The notes under the pieces are model-generated. The model was given only the letters and a program-made list of their open reading frames with translations, was not told where the DNA came from and did not search any database. Shown here piece by piece: positions 35,867 through 46,400 of a stretch of DNA of 64,000 nt (positions are counted from its first letter, which is position 1; each line of letters begins with the position of its first letter). The stretch is taken from NCBI RefSeq assembly GCF_014851395.1, contig NW_024041150.1:26711225-26775224 (forward strand). The letters are read 5' to 3'. The stretch comes from Micropterus salmoides (lineage: Eukaryota > Chordata > Actinopteri > Centrarchiformes > Centrarchidae). The translations under genes and the position numbers were made by a program.

Positions 35867-37539
35867 CACTGTCACAAACCTATATTAAAAATGTAATATT
35901 TAAACTGACACAACCAAGTTCAAAACAAATGAGCCTATAGGGCCATAAGCAAACAACAGTGAGGTCAACACCACTGAAATCAACAACAATGTGCACAGAC
36001 AACGTTTTAGGGATTGAGGGACCCTTTCTATAGCCGCTTTCCTCAGAGATCCCGCAATCAAAACGGAAAGAATGCCAATATATATATCCTATTCCCAGCT
36101 CCATACCTTTAATACAGCGCAGCGAGCCGGCATATTGGAATAAAAATTCCGAATAATAAAGCAGCATGAAAGCAGCTATATGACAACAACATCATGACAA
36201 AAACCGTAATCCGTAGCCTAGTCTCAACTGGTCCAGCACAATAATTTGCCCATGCAGGGACCAGCAGCAGAGTCAGGACAATGAAAGATGCTTTCACTCA
36301 CCAGAGCTTAGGCCTCACCTGAGGAGAAAGGCGGCACTGCGTTTTTTCCTCTGGGCAAACTTCTGGATGATTCTGTTTTTCAGAGAGTCTGCCCAAACTG
36401 AGTTTAATAAACGTTACGGTGAGGTCAGATAATACCAGTTACAACTGTCACTGAGTTCATAGCTGCTTTCTTCCACCTGTTTGTTATCCTGCTGAATGGG
36501 TCGCCTGTTTTGGGCAACTGAGGTCTATCATCCAGGTGACTCCATCTGTTCTTATGTTTTGCAATCCTCCCAGAAAGATGAAGATGAAACAGTCACAGGA
36601 CGGTCTCCCTCGAAGCCAAAGGTGCTTATCAGGTCACGCAGGCACTGTCAGTAGGACAGTGTCTGTTTGACGTGAGCTTCCTGTTAGCGATGGTGCTAAC
36701 ATGTTGCTCTCTGCAGACTAGTACAGCTCTCACACACAGTACAATATACAAAACTGTGTAGCAGTGTGACAAATGTATTATAAACTAGCCAGGCTATGAC
36801 TGTCTGTATATTAATTAAATTGTACTTTTCTGTATTCTGCAGCTTGTCGCCAAGTTTCCTCCAGAGAAAAACACACACTGCCAGCAGCAGGCTGACCCAT
36901 AACTCCGATCTGCTCTGCCTGTTAGGCCCACTCCTTAACCAATCACAATTTTAGAAACGTGATAGGCATCTACATAAACGAATTGGAGGCCTCTCTTAAA
37001 CTAATGCCTCGTAAAAGACCGGTCAGAACTGGGATATTTCCCACTTGAAACTTCCGACATCAAAGCATTCCTCTAGCTACATCAGTTGGTAACTCTCAAG
37101 TCAGTCAGTGTTGTAGGTTACACTTCCTAATGTTTTGGCATTTTTAACAATAACTTTTATGCAGAGAAGATGACTTTATGAGATTCTTTACTGTAGCCAG
37201 CTACGTAATAATAACATATTTCTACACCAATGTACATCCAGAACAGGTTTTACTATATGATCGTATGTATTATTTCAATTTAAATACATGCAAATATACT
37301 TTTTGTTACCTTTTAGTTTATGGTTGACCATTTACAATTTGTGCTTCCATGAGTGCTGACATTGTTTTGTGACGTAATTCAGCTGTCAGGGTACATATTT
37401 TTCCTCCAAGTAGGAAATCCGACTTCAAGTGGCGTTCCAGGATAGTTTTTGTAGTTGGAGGTCGGAAATTTCCCAGTTCTGAGTTGCCTGGAATGCAGCA
37501 TTACATTCTGCTAAGCACCTTTTAACTCAAACCCAGGAG

Positions 37540-37635
37540 CAGGGATGGGAGGATTACTTTAAAAATGTAATCCAGACAAATTACTGTAATCAGTAATGTT
37601 ATCCAAGTACCAAGTTACTTTTGGATTACTTCAAT
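37540..37635. repeat. Fish 'GGGATGGG...TAATCC' transposon fragment
   Basis: Begins CAGGGATGGGAGGATTACTTT and continues with alternating GTAATC/ATTACT units, the pattern of a very common teleost DNA-transposon terminus. A second end is not found before the LINE fragment at 37.7 kb, so the copy is truncated. Confidence 0.55.
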
Positions 37636-37740
37636 ACCAAATACGCAAATAAAGACAAGAGAGTATCAAAGATGTCTTTTTTGCTCAGTGGATTTTTACA
37701 GAAACATTATTATTTATATATTATTATTTATATTATTACA

Positions 37741-38030
37741 TGCAGCGGAGAAGATCATTGGTACCCATCTCCCAAGCATCAATGATATCAGTGAGGTGAG
37801 GTGCCTACGCAGAGCCCAAAGGATAAAGGACAGTACCCACCCAGCCACAGCCTGTTCACCCTGATGCCTTCTGGGAAGAGTTTCTGCTGCTACACCACCA
37901 GACTGCAGAGCAGCTTTTCCCCCCAAGCTATCAGACTTTTAAACTCAAATCATCCTCAGCACTCCTGTAGCAGAAGGGAGTTACAAACTCAATTCCACTT
38001 TATAACCTGTTTTATGTTGACAAAATAAAT
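37741..38030 (+). pseudogene. LINE C-terminal remnant (plus strand)
   Basis: Reads AAEKIIGTHLPSINDI...RRAQRIKDSTHPA in one frame, then after a frameshift near 37,845 HSLFTLMPSGK...SFSPQAIRLLNS. This is the same C-terminal module found in the LINE at 49.7-50.2 kb (TAEKIIDANLPSIQNL...DPSHPRQNLFQLLPSG...FPQTISLMNS). It is only moderately similar to that copy, so it belongs to a different or older L2/CR1/Rex1-type family. Everything upstream is missing, the usual 5' truncation of LINE insertions. Confidence 0.75.
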
Positions 38031-39595
38031 CTACCTAGGCCTACCTACCAATAAAATATCCCATTCTCATGAAATAAAAAATTGATGTTTAAATTTTTTT
38101 ATATGATGCCTGTTCTCATCTCAGGCATCATATATACATGCTTGACAAGCGTATTTATTTCACGCAAAAAGTCAATTTTGCGTGTCTAGGCAGGTCAGGG
38201 GTGGGGGGACCCGGCAGAGAATGACTGCGGGTAGCCTCCCAGTGAACACGACATGAACAGGCCCGAACACAGCCTCATTAGCTGACTCAGCCCCGGGGTG
38301 ACAAGAGCCAAACCGGCAAGAAAACCACCTTCATCCTGTATTTCCAGTGGTCAAACTGGCCTCCGTCGGTCTTGGAGAGGGGGGTGCTCACTCCCGGCTC
38401 CCGCTGCTGGGTTCACTCACTGAGGGCTATTATTAAGCAATTTGTCAGAGATACAACAAAAAAACAACTGGTGTGTCTGTTTACAGTACAACCAAACAAA
38501 TAATTATATGGAACAATTGGGTTATCCTTTGTATAATTTAAAGGCAAAGGTAGTGGAGAAACAAATGTGCCGCTAAGGATGTAGAGCAACAAATCACAAT
38601 GTCTCCATCTGCAGCCAGGCGGAATCACTATCAGGCTTGGTTGATTTGACCCAGAAGGAGAGAAGCCAAAAAATAAATCTGAAATTGAGGTAGGCCCACA
38701 CTCCCACTGGGTTCAAATATTCTTTCCTCATTCTGGGTTGTTTTTTTATGTGTTTCTTTTTTGTTTGATAAAGAGAGTTATTACCTTATCTAGGTTTGTA
38801 AAAAAAAAAAATTTAATGTATTAATTGTATATAAATTTTTATTAGGATGGGAATGCACTGAAATAAAAACATTTTAACAGCATGGATTCTGCACGCCAAT
38901 TAAAATGCATTTATAGCCGAAAGAAAGACGGGACAGTAATTTTACATAACTTACTAACACACAACATATGTACCTTCTGTTTCGAGTAGTAGTGTTCCAC
39001 TTCAGCCTCTTGTGGCCGAAATAAATATTACAACAACAAACAAAAAATTTCACCTGCCAAATGGAAACAAAAATGTATGGAATTTAGAAATATTATCCTG
39101 GCAAACCTTTTTTCCTATCTGTTCTCGGGTTGTAGTTTTAGTGTAGTTCACTGTGAAATCTATGACTGCATTATGACTCCACTGAACCAGGATCAGGATT
39201 CTCTTGCCACCTCTCTGCAACATTGCTGAACCGTGTCTGTAGCTTTGTGTCTTGGTACTTGTTATCTCTGAGGCCACATGTTTTGAACTCAGCTCCCAAC
39301 ATCCAGGGGTGAAAAAAACAGCCAGAACAATGCAAAGATGGTGTTGAAAACAATGAATAAGCAATCACCGCAGCAATTTTGTTGCAGTAACTTTACTTTG
39401 AGGTGGAAACCAAAATGCATTACAGGGACATTTGCATTGAGGTTCACTTCACAAGGAGGAAAATAATGAAACTCCATAGGCTCCCAGTGATATTTGTAAC
39501 TCATCTGAAGATGTTATTATCTGCTGGGTGTTGAGGTGATATTTGTAGTATACATAAAATATAAAAATTATGAATATTAATTATTCAGAAATATT
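38031..39595. other. Non-coding sequence, no supported gene
   Basis: Contains a GC-richer block at 38,180-38,400 (CCGGCAGAG, CCCCGGGG) and a poly-A tract near 38,800. Open frames such as 39,050-39,364 (minus) show no known domain. Confidence 0.5.
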
Positions 39596-40449
39596 AATTC
39601 ATAAATCCTCGGGGCACCACCGGAAATTCAGTTCGCCCAGGGTCTCCGGACTCCCGGGGTAACATTCTGGGTTTAATAAATACACATTTATTCCTAGTGA
39701 TCAGTTAGTAGTAATTGCTTAATCATTTCTATAAATCAATCAGTCAATCTCATATCAAAGGCGTAAATCCTCCATTACAGTGACCTGGAGTTAAACAATA
39801 CACACACACAGTTCCTGTGATTACGGTGAAATTTATTAACTAACTAAGGTGAATACAAAGTGAGTTTAAATAGATCAAAGACATACAACAATATTGATTA
39901 AACAAACAGGATGCAATCAATGAAAATTATGGAGTTGAATGTGAATTTAGTGGTCTATTGTGGAAAAGATTTGAGTCTAAAGAGGCAAGAGAACCAATAA
40001 ATGCAAGTTATGGTAATAACTCAGTTAAATTTGGTTAGGAGTTTAGCTAAAGGATTAAGGATTAAAGCTAATGGATTAAAAGACTATTGGACATCAATTC
40101 AACCACAGAATGCAGAGTTTTAGCCTGTGGTGGACCAACCAGCCTCTCACCTCATCGCCGTTTTGGTAAGGATCTGCAGAGACTCAATCAGACATACATC
40201 GCTTAAGGATTGTGTATTCAAAGAGCCTTAGCCTTAGTGAACCTCTCTCTCTGTAAAGGTGTCACTGGACACTTAGCAGGACAGCAAAGGGGCTGTCCGA
40301 CCCCTCTCTCTCCACAGGTCACTTCTGGACATCAAAAGTACCACCTATCCGGCCTCAACCTGACTCTTTTTCCCACAGAATGGCTGAGCCATAAAGCACC
40401 ACTCCCTTCTCTCTTTATAGCCGATGTGCAAATGTGATAACCCAGGGTT

Positions 40450-41500
40450 GCAAAACGGGGTACACTAACAACCTCTGTTTTCTTGAACCAACAAAGGTTT
40501 CATTATAAACTGTGTTTGTTCTCTTTAAATAATAACCCTGAGTGAGTAGTGGCATTTGCCTCTTAGTTTAGTAGTAATGACCCTGTTGTTACCCTTTAGT
40601 GATGTTTGAAGACTAGAGAACCATAAGAAAGTAATCTTGAAGAGTTCCCTAATTTCCTATTTTTGTTTTGTCTTATTCCCTAGTAATCACTGTCTGTTTA
40701 GGATTAACTAATGCTTTAGTTAAACGTTTCATATATAATTTCCTACTAAAACATTCATCCGCAGGCTCGTGTATATAACCAGCTTCCCAGTACGTAGTAA
40801 AGAAGCTCAAAGTTGAATATCTACTCCTCATGCAACCAGAGCTCCCCCAAGAGGACAAAATAAGTATTGTATGCCATCGTTCTGAAATGCCGTTTTAATG
40901 TATAAATGTCACTCTGTATTTACCTGTTCATAATCTGATGCCATTCGTGTATCTTGCTTTTAGTCTCTAAGTAAGAACGTGTAACAGCCAATATTATCCA
41001 GAAAGCTAGTTAAGTTCCTCTCATCTGATGTGATTCCTAGGAAATGCTAACCTTAAGGTTTAACTACTGACAATTGTTTTCTTTTATCAAATGAGTGCGT
41101 GCCGAAACTAAGAGTTCCCACATGGCAGCCTCTCACAGTAACTTACTCAGCCTACATCAGCGAGGTCTGGAGAACCTTCGTGGAAGTTATTCTTTTGTTT
41201 TGTTTGTTTGTAAAGTTATCAGACCGTTTTAAGTCACGCAATTTTTAATTCAGAAACAACCAAGTTTCTTTTTAAGCTTAATTTCCGTCGAATCAACTAA
41301 CCACTCCTTCCCACGACAACGAACCCTGGGAGGCCAAGGCCCTATCACTGCAAGCTTTCTTCAACCACAAGCTGCCGAGGACGGACCTCCAGTAAAAAGC
41401 TAGTAAAAGCCAGCCCTGGCGTGCCAAACCGCAGAACAGTGAACTGGCAGAGCTGGCAGAAGCTGGCAGAGTTCCATGCTGTTGGCCAGTCGCTTTCTCT
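40450..41500 (+). mobile_element. Inverted repeat A segment inside copy 2
   Basis: Matches 52,800-53,760 in the same orientation (GAGCTCCCCCAAG...GGACAAAATAAGTATT at 40,840; the TTATCAGACCG...CAACCAAGTTTC part at 41,217), so it is inverted relative to its host copy. Its part at 41,037-41,056 (CTAGGAAATGCTAACCTTAA) preserves the unoccupied version of the DIRS copy 2 insertion site. Divergence from the 53 kb copy is clearly higher than between the 30 kb and 53 kb copies. Confidence 0.6.
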
Positions 41501-41940
41501 GCCAGGGAATTGCTCCGGAGGTCTGTCTTGTTCGACTTATTGAAGAAACTTGCATTGTGGCCTTTATAACCCTGGCTCGGGTCAGAGGTTTGGTCGTCCT
41601 TTGTTAATACTGGCGGGCCCACGTGTCGCGGTAAACCGGGTTGAACGTCTTAGGGCGTTGCTGGGAGACGGGGCACACTGAGTGCGTGCCGAAGTGCATG
41701 GGCAGAGCGAAGAGGACAAGAGAGACGGAGAAGAGAGAGAGAGCGAACAAGAGCGGGTGTCGCTGCTTTTGTTTGTTGGGGCGTGGTTCCCAGAGGGCAG
41801 TCCTTTGTTCTGAGAGAGACTGTCTTCTTAACTCTTAATATGTCTATTCCAAAACCTATTTGCGCGTATTGTATCAAATATCTTCCCACAATCAAACCTT
41901 AATTGTCAATTGGTATTGTACACTGTTCTTAGTTTTAAGG

Positions 41941-42132
41941 GGGGAACGAGACACTGTGTCGCTGACGACACTATGGGAACGCCTCTGGGCGTGGCAGGGC
42001 TGACTTATGAATGAAACTACTCCAATCCTATTGGTGTTACTAGAACGGTAGTGTGTGACGGCGTAACCGGAGGGGGTATATAAGCACGCCGGCACATAGG
42101 ACACATTAGCCTTTCTATAAAGCAAGGCACTC
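41941..42132 (+). repeat. Left inverted terminal repeat of DIRS copy 2
   Basis: Inverted relative to 46,198-46,400, sharing ATGAATGAAACTA, CCTATTGGTGTTACTAGAAC and GGGGGTATATAAGCACGCC and ending at AAGGCACTC. The outer end begins directly at GGGGAACGAGACAC, omitting the palindromic extension found in copy 1. Confidence 0.85.
42077..42082 (+). promoter_or_regulatory. TATA box in left terminal repeat of DIRS copy 2
   Basis: TATATA, pointing inward on the plus strand. With the right repeat's box the element has converging promoters, so antisense transcription from the left end is possible. Confidence 0.5.
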
Positions 42133-42155
42133 CAGGAGGGGTGAGGTGTGGCGGA

Positions 42156-42265
42156 CCGACGCAGTGTCTCGTTCCCCTTCTCGGGGAGCAAGGGTTACAT
42201 ACGTAACCCGAGACGTTCCCCTTCGAAGGAACTCGAACTGCGTAGGTGACGACACTATGGGAACG
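42156..42265. repeat. Internal complementary region of DIRS copy 2
   Basis: GCAGTGTCTCGTTCCCC at 42,161 is the reverse complement of the left end. From 42,215 (GTTCCCCTTCGAAGG) to 42,265 (GGGAACG) it is the reverse complement of the right end (46,350-46,400). Between them lies GGGTTACATACGTAACCC, absent from this copy's own ends but present at the left end of copy 1. The region thus records a full-length end-to-end junction that the copy itself no longer has. Confidence 0.85.
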
Positions 42266-42320
42266 AGATACCCACTTAGGCCGCGCCGAAACCCCCAGCG
42301 TGCAGAACCTGACGGCACAA

Positions 42321-43848
42321 CTAGGAGGAGAGCGCACGTGTGCCAGGTGCAGAAGGAAGGTCCAGACTGTAAAACCGGATAAAAGTGCGAGGGGTGGCCA
42401 AGCCAGCCGCGTCACACAAATCCTGGAGTGACGCCCCTGCGAGGAGGGCCCTAGAAGCCGCCATGCCTCGAGTAGAGTGCGCACTTACGGCCATAGGTGA
42501 AGGCAAAACGCACACCTGATAGGCCAGGGAAATAGTCTGAACGATCCAGTTGCTGATGGTGTGTTTAGAAGTGGGGAGCCCAGCCTTGGGGGACCCAAAA
42601 CACACCAGCAACTGGTCTGCTTTCCTCCACCGGGAGGACCTCAGAGTGAAAATACTCAGTGTTCTGACCAGGCAGAGCAGATGAAGTCTCCCGTCCTCCG
42701 CCGTCACATGAGGTGGGGGATGAAGCGCCTGCAGCACCGTAGACCCTGCCAACCTGGACGGAACCTTAGGGACATAACCTGGACAAGGGTGCAGGATGGC
42801 CCTGACCCTCCCCGGGGCAAACTCCAGGCGTCGGGGAGAAACTGAAAGTGATTAAAGGTGATAGCGAGGAGAAAGGTCATCTTAAGGGTCAGGTGCTTGG
42901 CCTCAGCCGACTCCAGGGGTTTGAAGGGGGCTGCAGCTAGTGCTTCGAGAACCACTGCCAGGTCCCAGGTGGGAACCCTGGAACGAGGCATGGGTCTCAT
43001 CCTCGGGCTCCACGGAAGAAGCGCACGACCAGTGGAAGTTTTCCCAAGGGCCCATCACTCAGAGGGGCGTGGAATGCTGCAATGGCAGCCACATACACTT
43101 TGAGCGTGAACGGGGAGAGGCTGGCGGAGAAACGGTGCTGGAGGAACTCCAGTATCACAATTACCGAGCAGGTAACTGGGTCCACTGCCCGTTCTCTGCA
43201 CCAAGTGGTGAACACATTCCACTTTAGGCCATACATCCTTGTCGTGGACGGGGCTCTGGAGCTGAGCAGCGTCTCGACTGCTCCTGTCGTCAGGCCCGCC
43301 TCTAGGAACTGCGCCCCCTCAGGGGCCAGACCCATAGCTGTCCCAGGGCGGGGTGCGGGTGAAAGATCCGGCCCTCCGCCTGGGACAGCAGGTCTCTCCT
43401 CAGAGGGAGCTGCCAGGGCGGGCCCTCGAGGAGCGATATTAAATCTGAGAACCACACTCATGCCGGCCAAAACGAGGCTACTAGTAGTAGACTGACGCCG
43501 TCCTGGCGGACCCGCTCCAGAACCCCCGGGAGCAGAGCGACTGCATACAGACGCAATCTCGACCACGTCTGCACCATGGCATCGAGCCCTAGCGGGGCTG
43601 GGAGCAAGAGGGAGAACCACAGGGGACAGTGCACCGTCTCTCGGGACGCGAACAAGTCCACGTCTATGGGGCCGAACTCTTCGCATAATAACTCCACCAC
43701 CTCGGGGTGGAGTCTCCATTCCCCGGGCCTCAGCCCCTGTCTCGACAGCAGGTCTGCTCCTTGATTCTGGGTCCCAGGGATGTACATCGCTCTGAGGGAC
43801 AGCAGTCTCTGCTGGGACCACAGGAGGATCTGATGTGCCAGTTTGCAT
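42321..43848 (-). pseudogene. DIRS tyrosine recombinase, frameshifted (copy 2)
   Basis: The N-terminal core-binding region is in the 43,848-42,997 frame (SRAPSTTRMYGLKW, FTTWCRERAVDPV, FTLKVYVAAIAAFH). The middle (WDLAVVLEAL, LKHLTLK-like) is in the 43,000-42,704 frame and the catalytic end in the 42,752-42,321 frame. It has an HxxR motif (His-Ser-Thr-Arg, 42,468-42,479) and the presumed active tyrosine in FIRFYSL (42,369-42,371). A ~25-bp deletion near 42,855 relative to copy 1 helps explain the frame change. The N-terminal part overlaps the RT/RNase H frame by about 390 bp, the overlapping arrangement typical of DIRS. Its role would be circle integration at short AAC-like sites. Confidence 0.85.
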
Positions 43849-45040
43849 AATGGGCGCAAGCGCAGACCCCCCTGGTGATTCAAATAGGCCACCACTTCCG
43901 TATTGTCGGTTCTGACAAGGATGTGGCGGGCAGAAAACTCCTCAACATTTCCAGGCAATTTATGTGCCAAGAGAAATGATGCTCCTCCCAGGAGCCTTTC
44001 GCGAAGCGGCCGTCCATGACCGCACCCCATCCCATGAGTGAGGCGTCTGTTGAAATAATTGTTCGGCGACAGATCGCTCCCAACACGGGACCCTGGGACA
44101 GGAACCAAGATTTCCTCCATACAGACAGGGAACGAAGGCACACACTCGTAACCCGTATCAGACGGAGCGGATTTCCCCTCGGGGAGAATCCCTTGGATTT
44201 TAGCCACCACTGCAGGGCTCTCATGTGCAGTAGTCCGGGAGGTATTATACTGGACGCTGCTGCCAGGAGACCCAACACCCTCTGAAAGTGTTTTACTGTG
44301 ATGGTGCGGCCTAACTGCACTCCGGTCACTGTGGACAAAATGGACTCGATGCGTGCGGGAGACAGGTGGGCCCGCATCGTCGTTGAGTCCCACACCACCC
44401 CTAGGAACGTAGTCCGTTGGGCGGGTGTCAGCACGCTCTTCTTCGCGTTGAGCCGCAGCCCCAAACGCTGAAGGTGGGCGAGGACGACATCTCGATGCCG
44501 AACCGTAAACTCCCGAGACTGGGCCAGGACGAGCCAGTCGTCAATGTAGTTCAGTATGCAGATGCCCTGGAGCCTCAACGGAGCCAGAGCTGCATCCATG
44601 CATTTGGTGAACGTGCGGGGAGATAGTGCTAGGCCGAACGGAAGAACCCGATACTGGTAAGCCTTGCCCCCGAAGGTGAACCTCAGGAACTTCCTGTGAC
44701 AGGGACGGATGGAGATGTGGAAATAAGCGTCTTGCAGATCTATCGTGACAAACCAATCCTCGGATTGGATGTGACTGATGATGGCAGGGACCGCAGATCC
44801 AAAATCGGACGCAATCCTCTGTCCTTCTTGGGAACCAGGAAGTATCGGCTGTAGAAGCCGGCTTCTCTGACCGGCGGGGAAATGAGTTCTATGGCCCCTT
44901 TCTTCAGCAGAGAGCAGACTTCCTGTCCCAACACCTGGCTCTGTTCTGCGTGTACTGCAGTCCCGACCATCCCGCAGAATCTGGGGGGGCGAACCCGGAA
45001 CTGCAGCCTGTAGCCATCTACTACTGTGCGCAGGCTCAAA
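43458..45040 (-). pseudogene. DIRS reverse transcriptase / RNase H, frameshifted (copy 2)
   Basis: RT motifs are in the 45,259-43,880 frame: FVTIDLQDAYFHI, YRVLPFGLALSP, catalytic YIDDW (44,534-44,548), LRLNAKKSVLTP, FLGVVWDS. The thumb is followed by the start of RNase H (IISTDASLMGWGAVM). The frame then shifts near 43,960, and the rest of RNase H (HILVRTDNTEVVAYLNHQGG, then GADLLSRQGL) lies in the 44,393-43,458 frame, followed by the DIRS-specific region (DVDLFASRETVHCPLWFSL). The first ~100 codons of RT are damaged: near 45,030 a deletion joins gag directly into RT. The RPILDLRSLN region near 44,810 is also out of frame. Confidence 0.9.
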
Positions 45041-46161
45041 CACCTCTCCCTGCGTTTCAGCGTGCTGAAACCTGCTGACGACAGCATCCACTGCTTCGCC
45101 AAACAGGCCAGAAGGCGAGAGGGGCGCATCCAGGAGAAAAGCCCTCTCCTTCCCCTGGATGCCCGATAGGTTGAGCCACAGATGGCGCTCCGTAGCCACC
45201 AAAGCCGCCATGGATCGGCCGATGGAACGGGCCGTTTCCTTGGTCACACGGAGAGCCAAGTCCGTCGCTCTACGGACCTCCCCCTACGTCACAGTCCCGA
45301 AGGAGATCGGCCTGGTATGCCTGCAAGATAGCCATCATGTGCAGGCTGGCACCAGCTCGACCTGCTGCCATGTTGGCCTTGCCCACCAAATCGGACGTCA
45401 TCCGACACGGCTTGGTGGGGAGCGCCGGCGTCCGGAGGGATGAGGCGAGGTTGGGAGAGAGGTAGCTAGCCAGTGCCTCCTCCACTCGTGGCATCGCTCC
45501 GTAGCCGTGCTGTCTGATCTCTGTCATGTTGCCGTAGTCCAGCCGGGGGGACGTAGACAGCTGCGCAGAGAAGGCTACGTCTAGTTTGCTGTCCACCGAT
45601 GGCTGCTGCACCACCTGTGGCCAATCAATGTGCAGCTTGGCCACAGCCCGCGTCACCACTTCTAACAACTCCTCGTATCCTGGCGAGGGCTGATGACGTT
45701 CCGTTTCCCCGAAGTCATTCTCCATGCTAAGCACATCTAGCTCCTCAGAGCCAGATCGTGTCAGCCTCTCCGGACTGACCCCTCGAGTGGGAGGAACCGA
45801 GAAACGGGCTCCCGATCGGGGACGAGGGGAGGAGGATTCCGCGGACGCGGACCGGAAAAAGCCCTCAGCCGTTCCGGCACCCTCGGCGATCCACCCGCCA
45901 CGAGGCCTCAGCAACCGCGGGGCCTGTGCCATGGGGGGAGCGCATCCGACCATCCTCCAGGAAAAGAGCCGCTCGAGACCTCAGCACCCTCAGGGGCAGG
46001 GCCTCGCAATGGTCGCAGGCAGCCCCCTCGAGAGCTGCTTGAGCATGCGACATCCCCTGGAATGAGACGCACATCCCATGGGTATCACCCTCCGTGATGA
46101 AATGCTCACATGGGAAGACACACTCGGAATCGCTTCGACATGATCTGCTACTTTGTCTCAA
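45041..46161 (-). pseudogene. DIRS gag-like protein, frameshifted (copy 2)
   Basis: The N-terminal frame (46,161-45,865) holds a Cys/His cluster (CVFPCEHFI, GMCVSFQGMSH, ACDHCEALPLRV) resembling a zinc-binding region. The 45,953-45,270 frame carries the SEELDVLSM region and a helical part (TRAVAKLHIDWPQVVQQ, LQAYQADLLRDCD). It ends in a premature stop caused by a 26-bp deletion relative to copy 1, after which the 45,259 frame resumes with LWLNLSGIQGKERAFLL. At least two frame breaks are present. The gag assignment rests on position first in the element and similarity between the copies. Confidence 0.7.
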
Positions 46162-46197
46162 CTTCAGGTAGGATGATGGAGCTTCTAAACATAGCCA

Positions 46198-46400
46198 GAG
46201 TGCCTTCTGAATAGAAAGAAGCTAATGTGTCCTATGTGCTGGCGTGCTTATATACCCCCTCCGGTTACGCCGTCACACCCTACTGTTCTAGTAACACCAA
46301 TAGGATTGGAATAGTTTCATTCATAGTTCAGCCCTGCCACGCCCAGAGGCGTTCCCATAGTGTCGTCACCGATGCAGTTCGAGTTCCCTCGAAGGGGAAC
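46198..46400 (-). repeat. Right inverted terminal repeat of DIRS copy 2
   Basis: Inverted partner of 41,941-42,132; ends at the host junction with GGGGAAC followed by TAACATTTCCTAG of repeat A. Confidence 0.85.
46249..46254 (-). promoter_or_regulatory. TATA box of DIRS copy 2 right terminal repeat
   Basis: TATATA within GGGGGTATATAAGC on the minus strand, pointing toward gag; the probable sense promoter of the element. Confidence 0.6.

Larger units (their letters stand above)
31876..37539. other. Non-coding sequence, no supported gene
   Basis: No protein family or RNA gene recognised. It contains GT/CA-rich tracts at 32,157-32,182 and 32,298-32,310, a (GA)n microsatellite at 35,825-35,863 and a candidate conserved block at 34,650-34,900. 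Open frames are short and lack splice context. Confidence 0.5.
41941..46400 (-). mobile_element. DIRS-type tyrosine-recombinase retrotransposon, copy 2, defective
   Basis: Minus-strand order: right terminal repeat with promoter, gag, RT/RNase H, tyrosine recombinase, internal complementary region, left terminal repeat. Unlike copy 1, both inverted terminal repeats are present (about 190-200 bp). It interrupts repeat A without a target duplication; the empty site is visible in the sister copy at 41,037-41,056. About 400 bp at the gag/RT boundary is missing (near 45,030), plus 26 bp in gag (near 45,278) and about 25 bp in the recombinase (near 42,855). It also lacks the outermost ~44 bp found at the left end of copy 1. 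At 4.46 kb it is shorter than typical intact fish DIRS elements. Confidence 0.9.

Noticed and set aside
43082..43495. Plus-strand open frames opposite DIRS coding (also 14,579-15,157, 17,036-17,537, 45,724-46,065)
   Set aside because: GC-rich antisense shadows of the gag, RT and recombinase frames on the minus strand.
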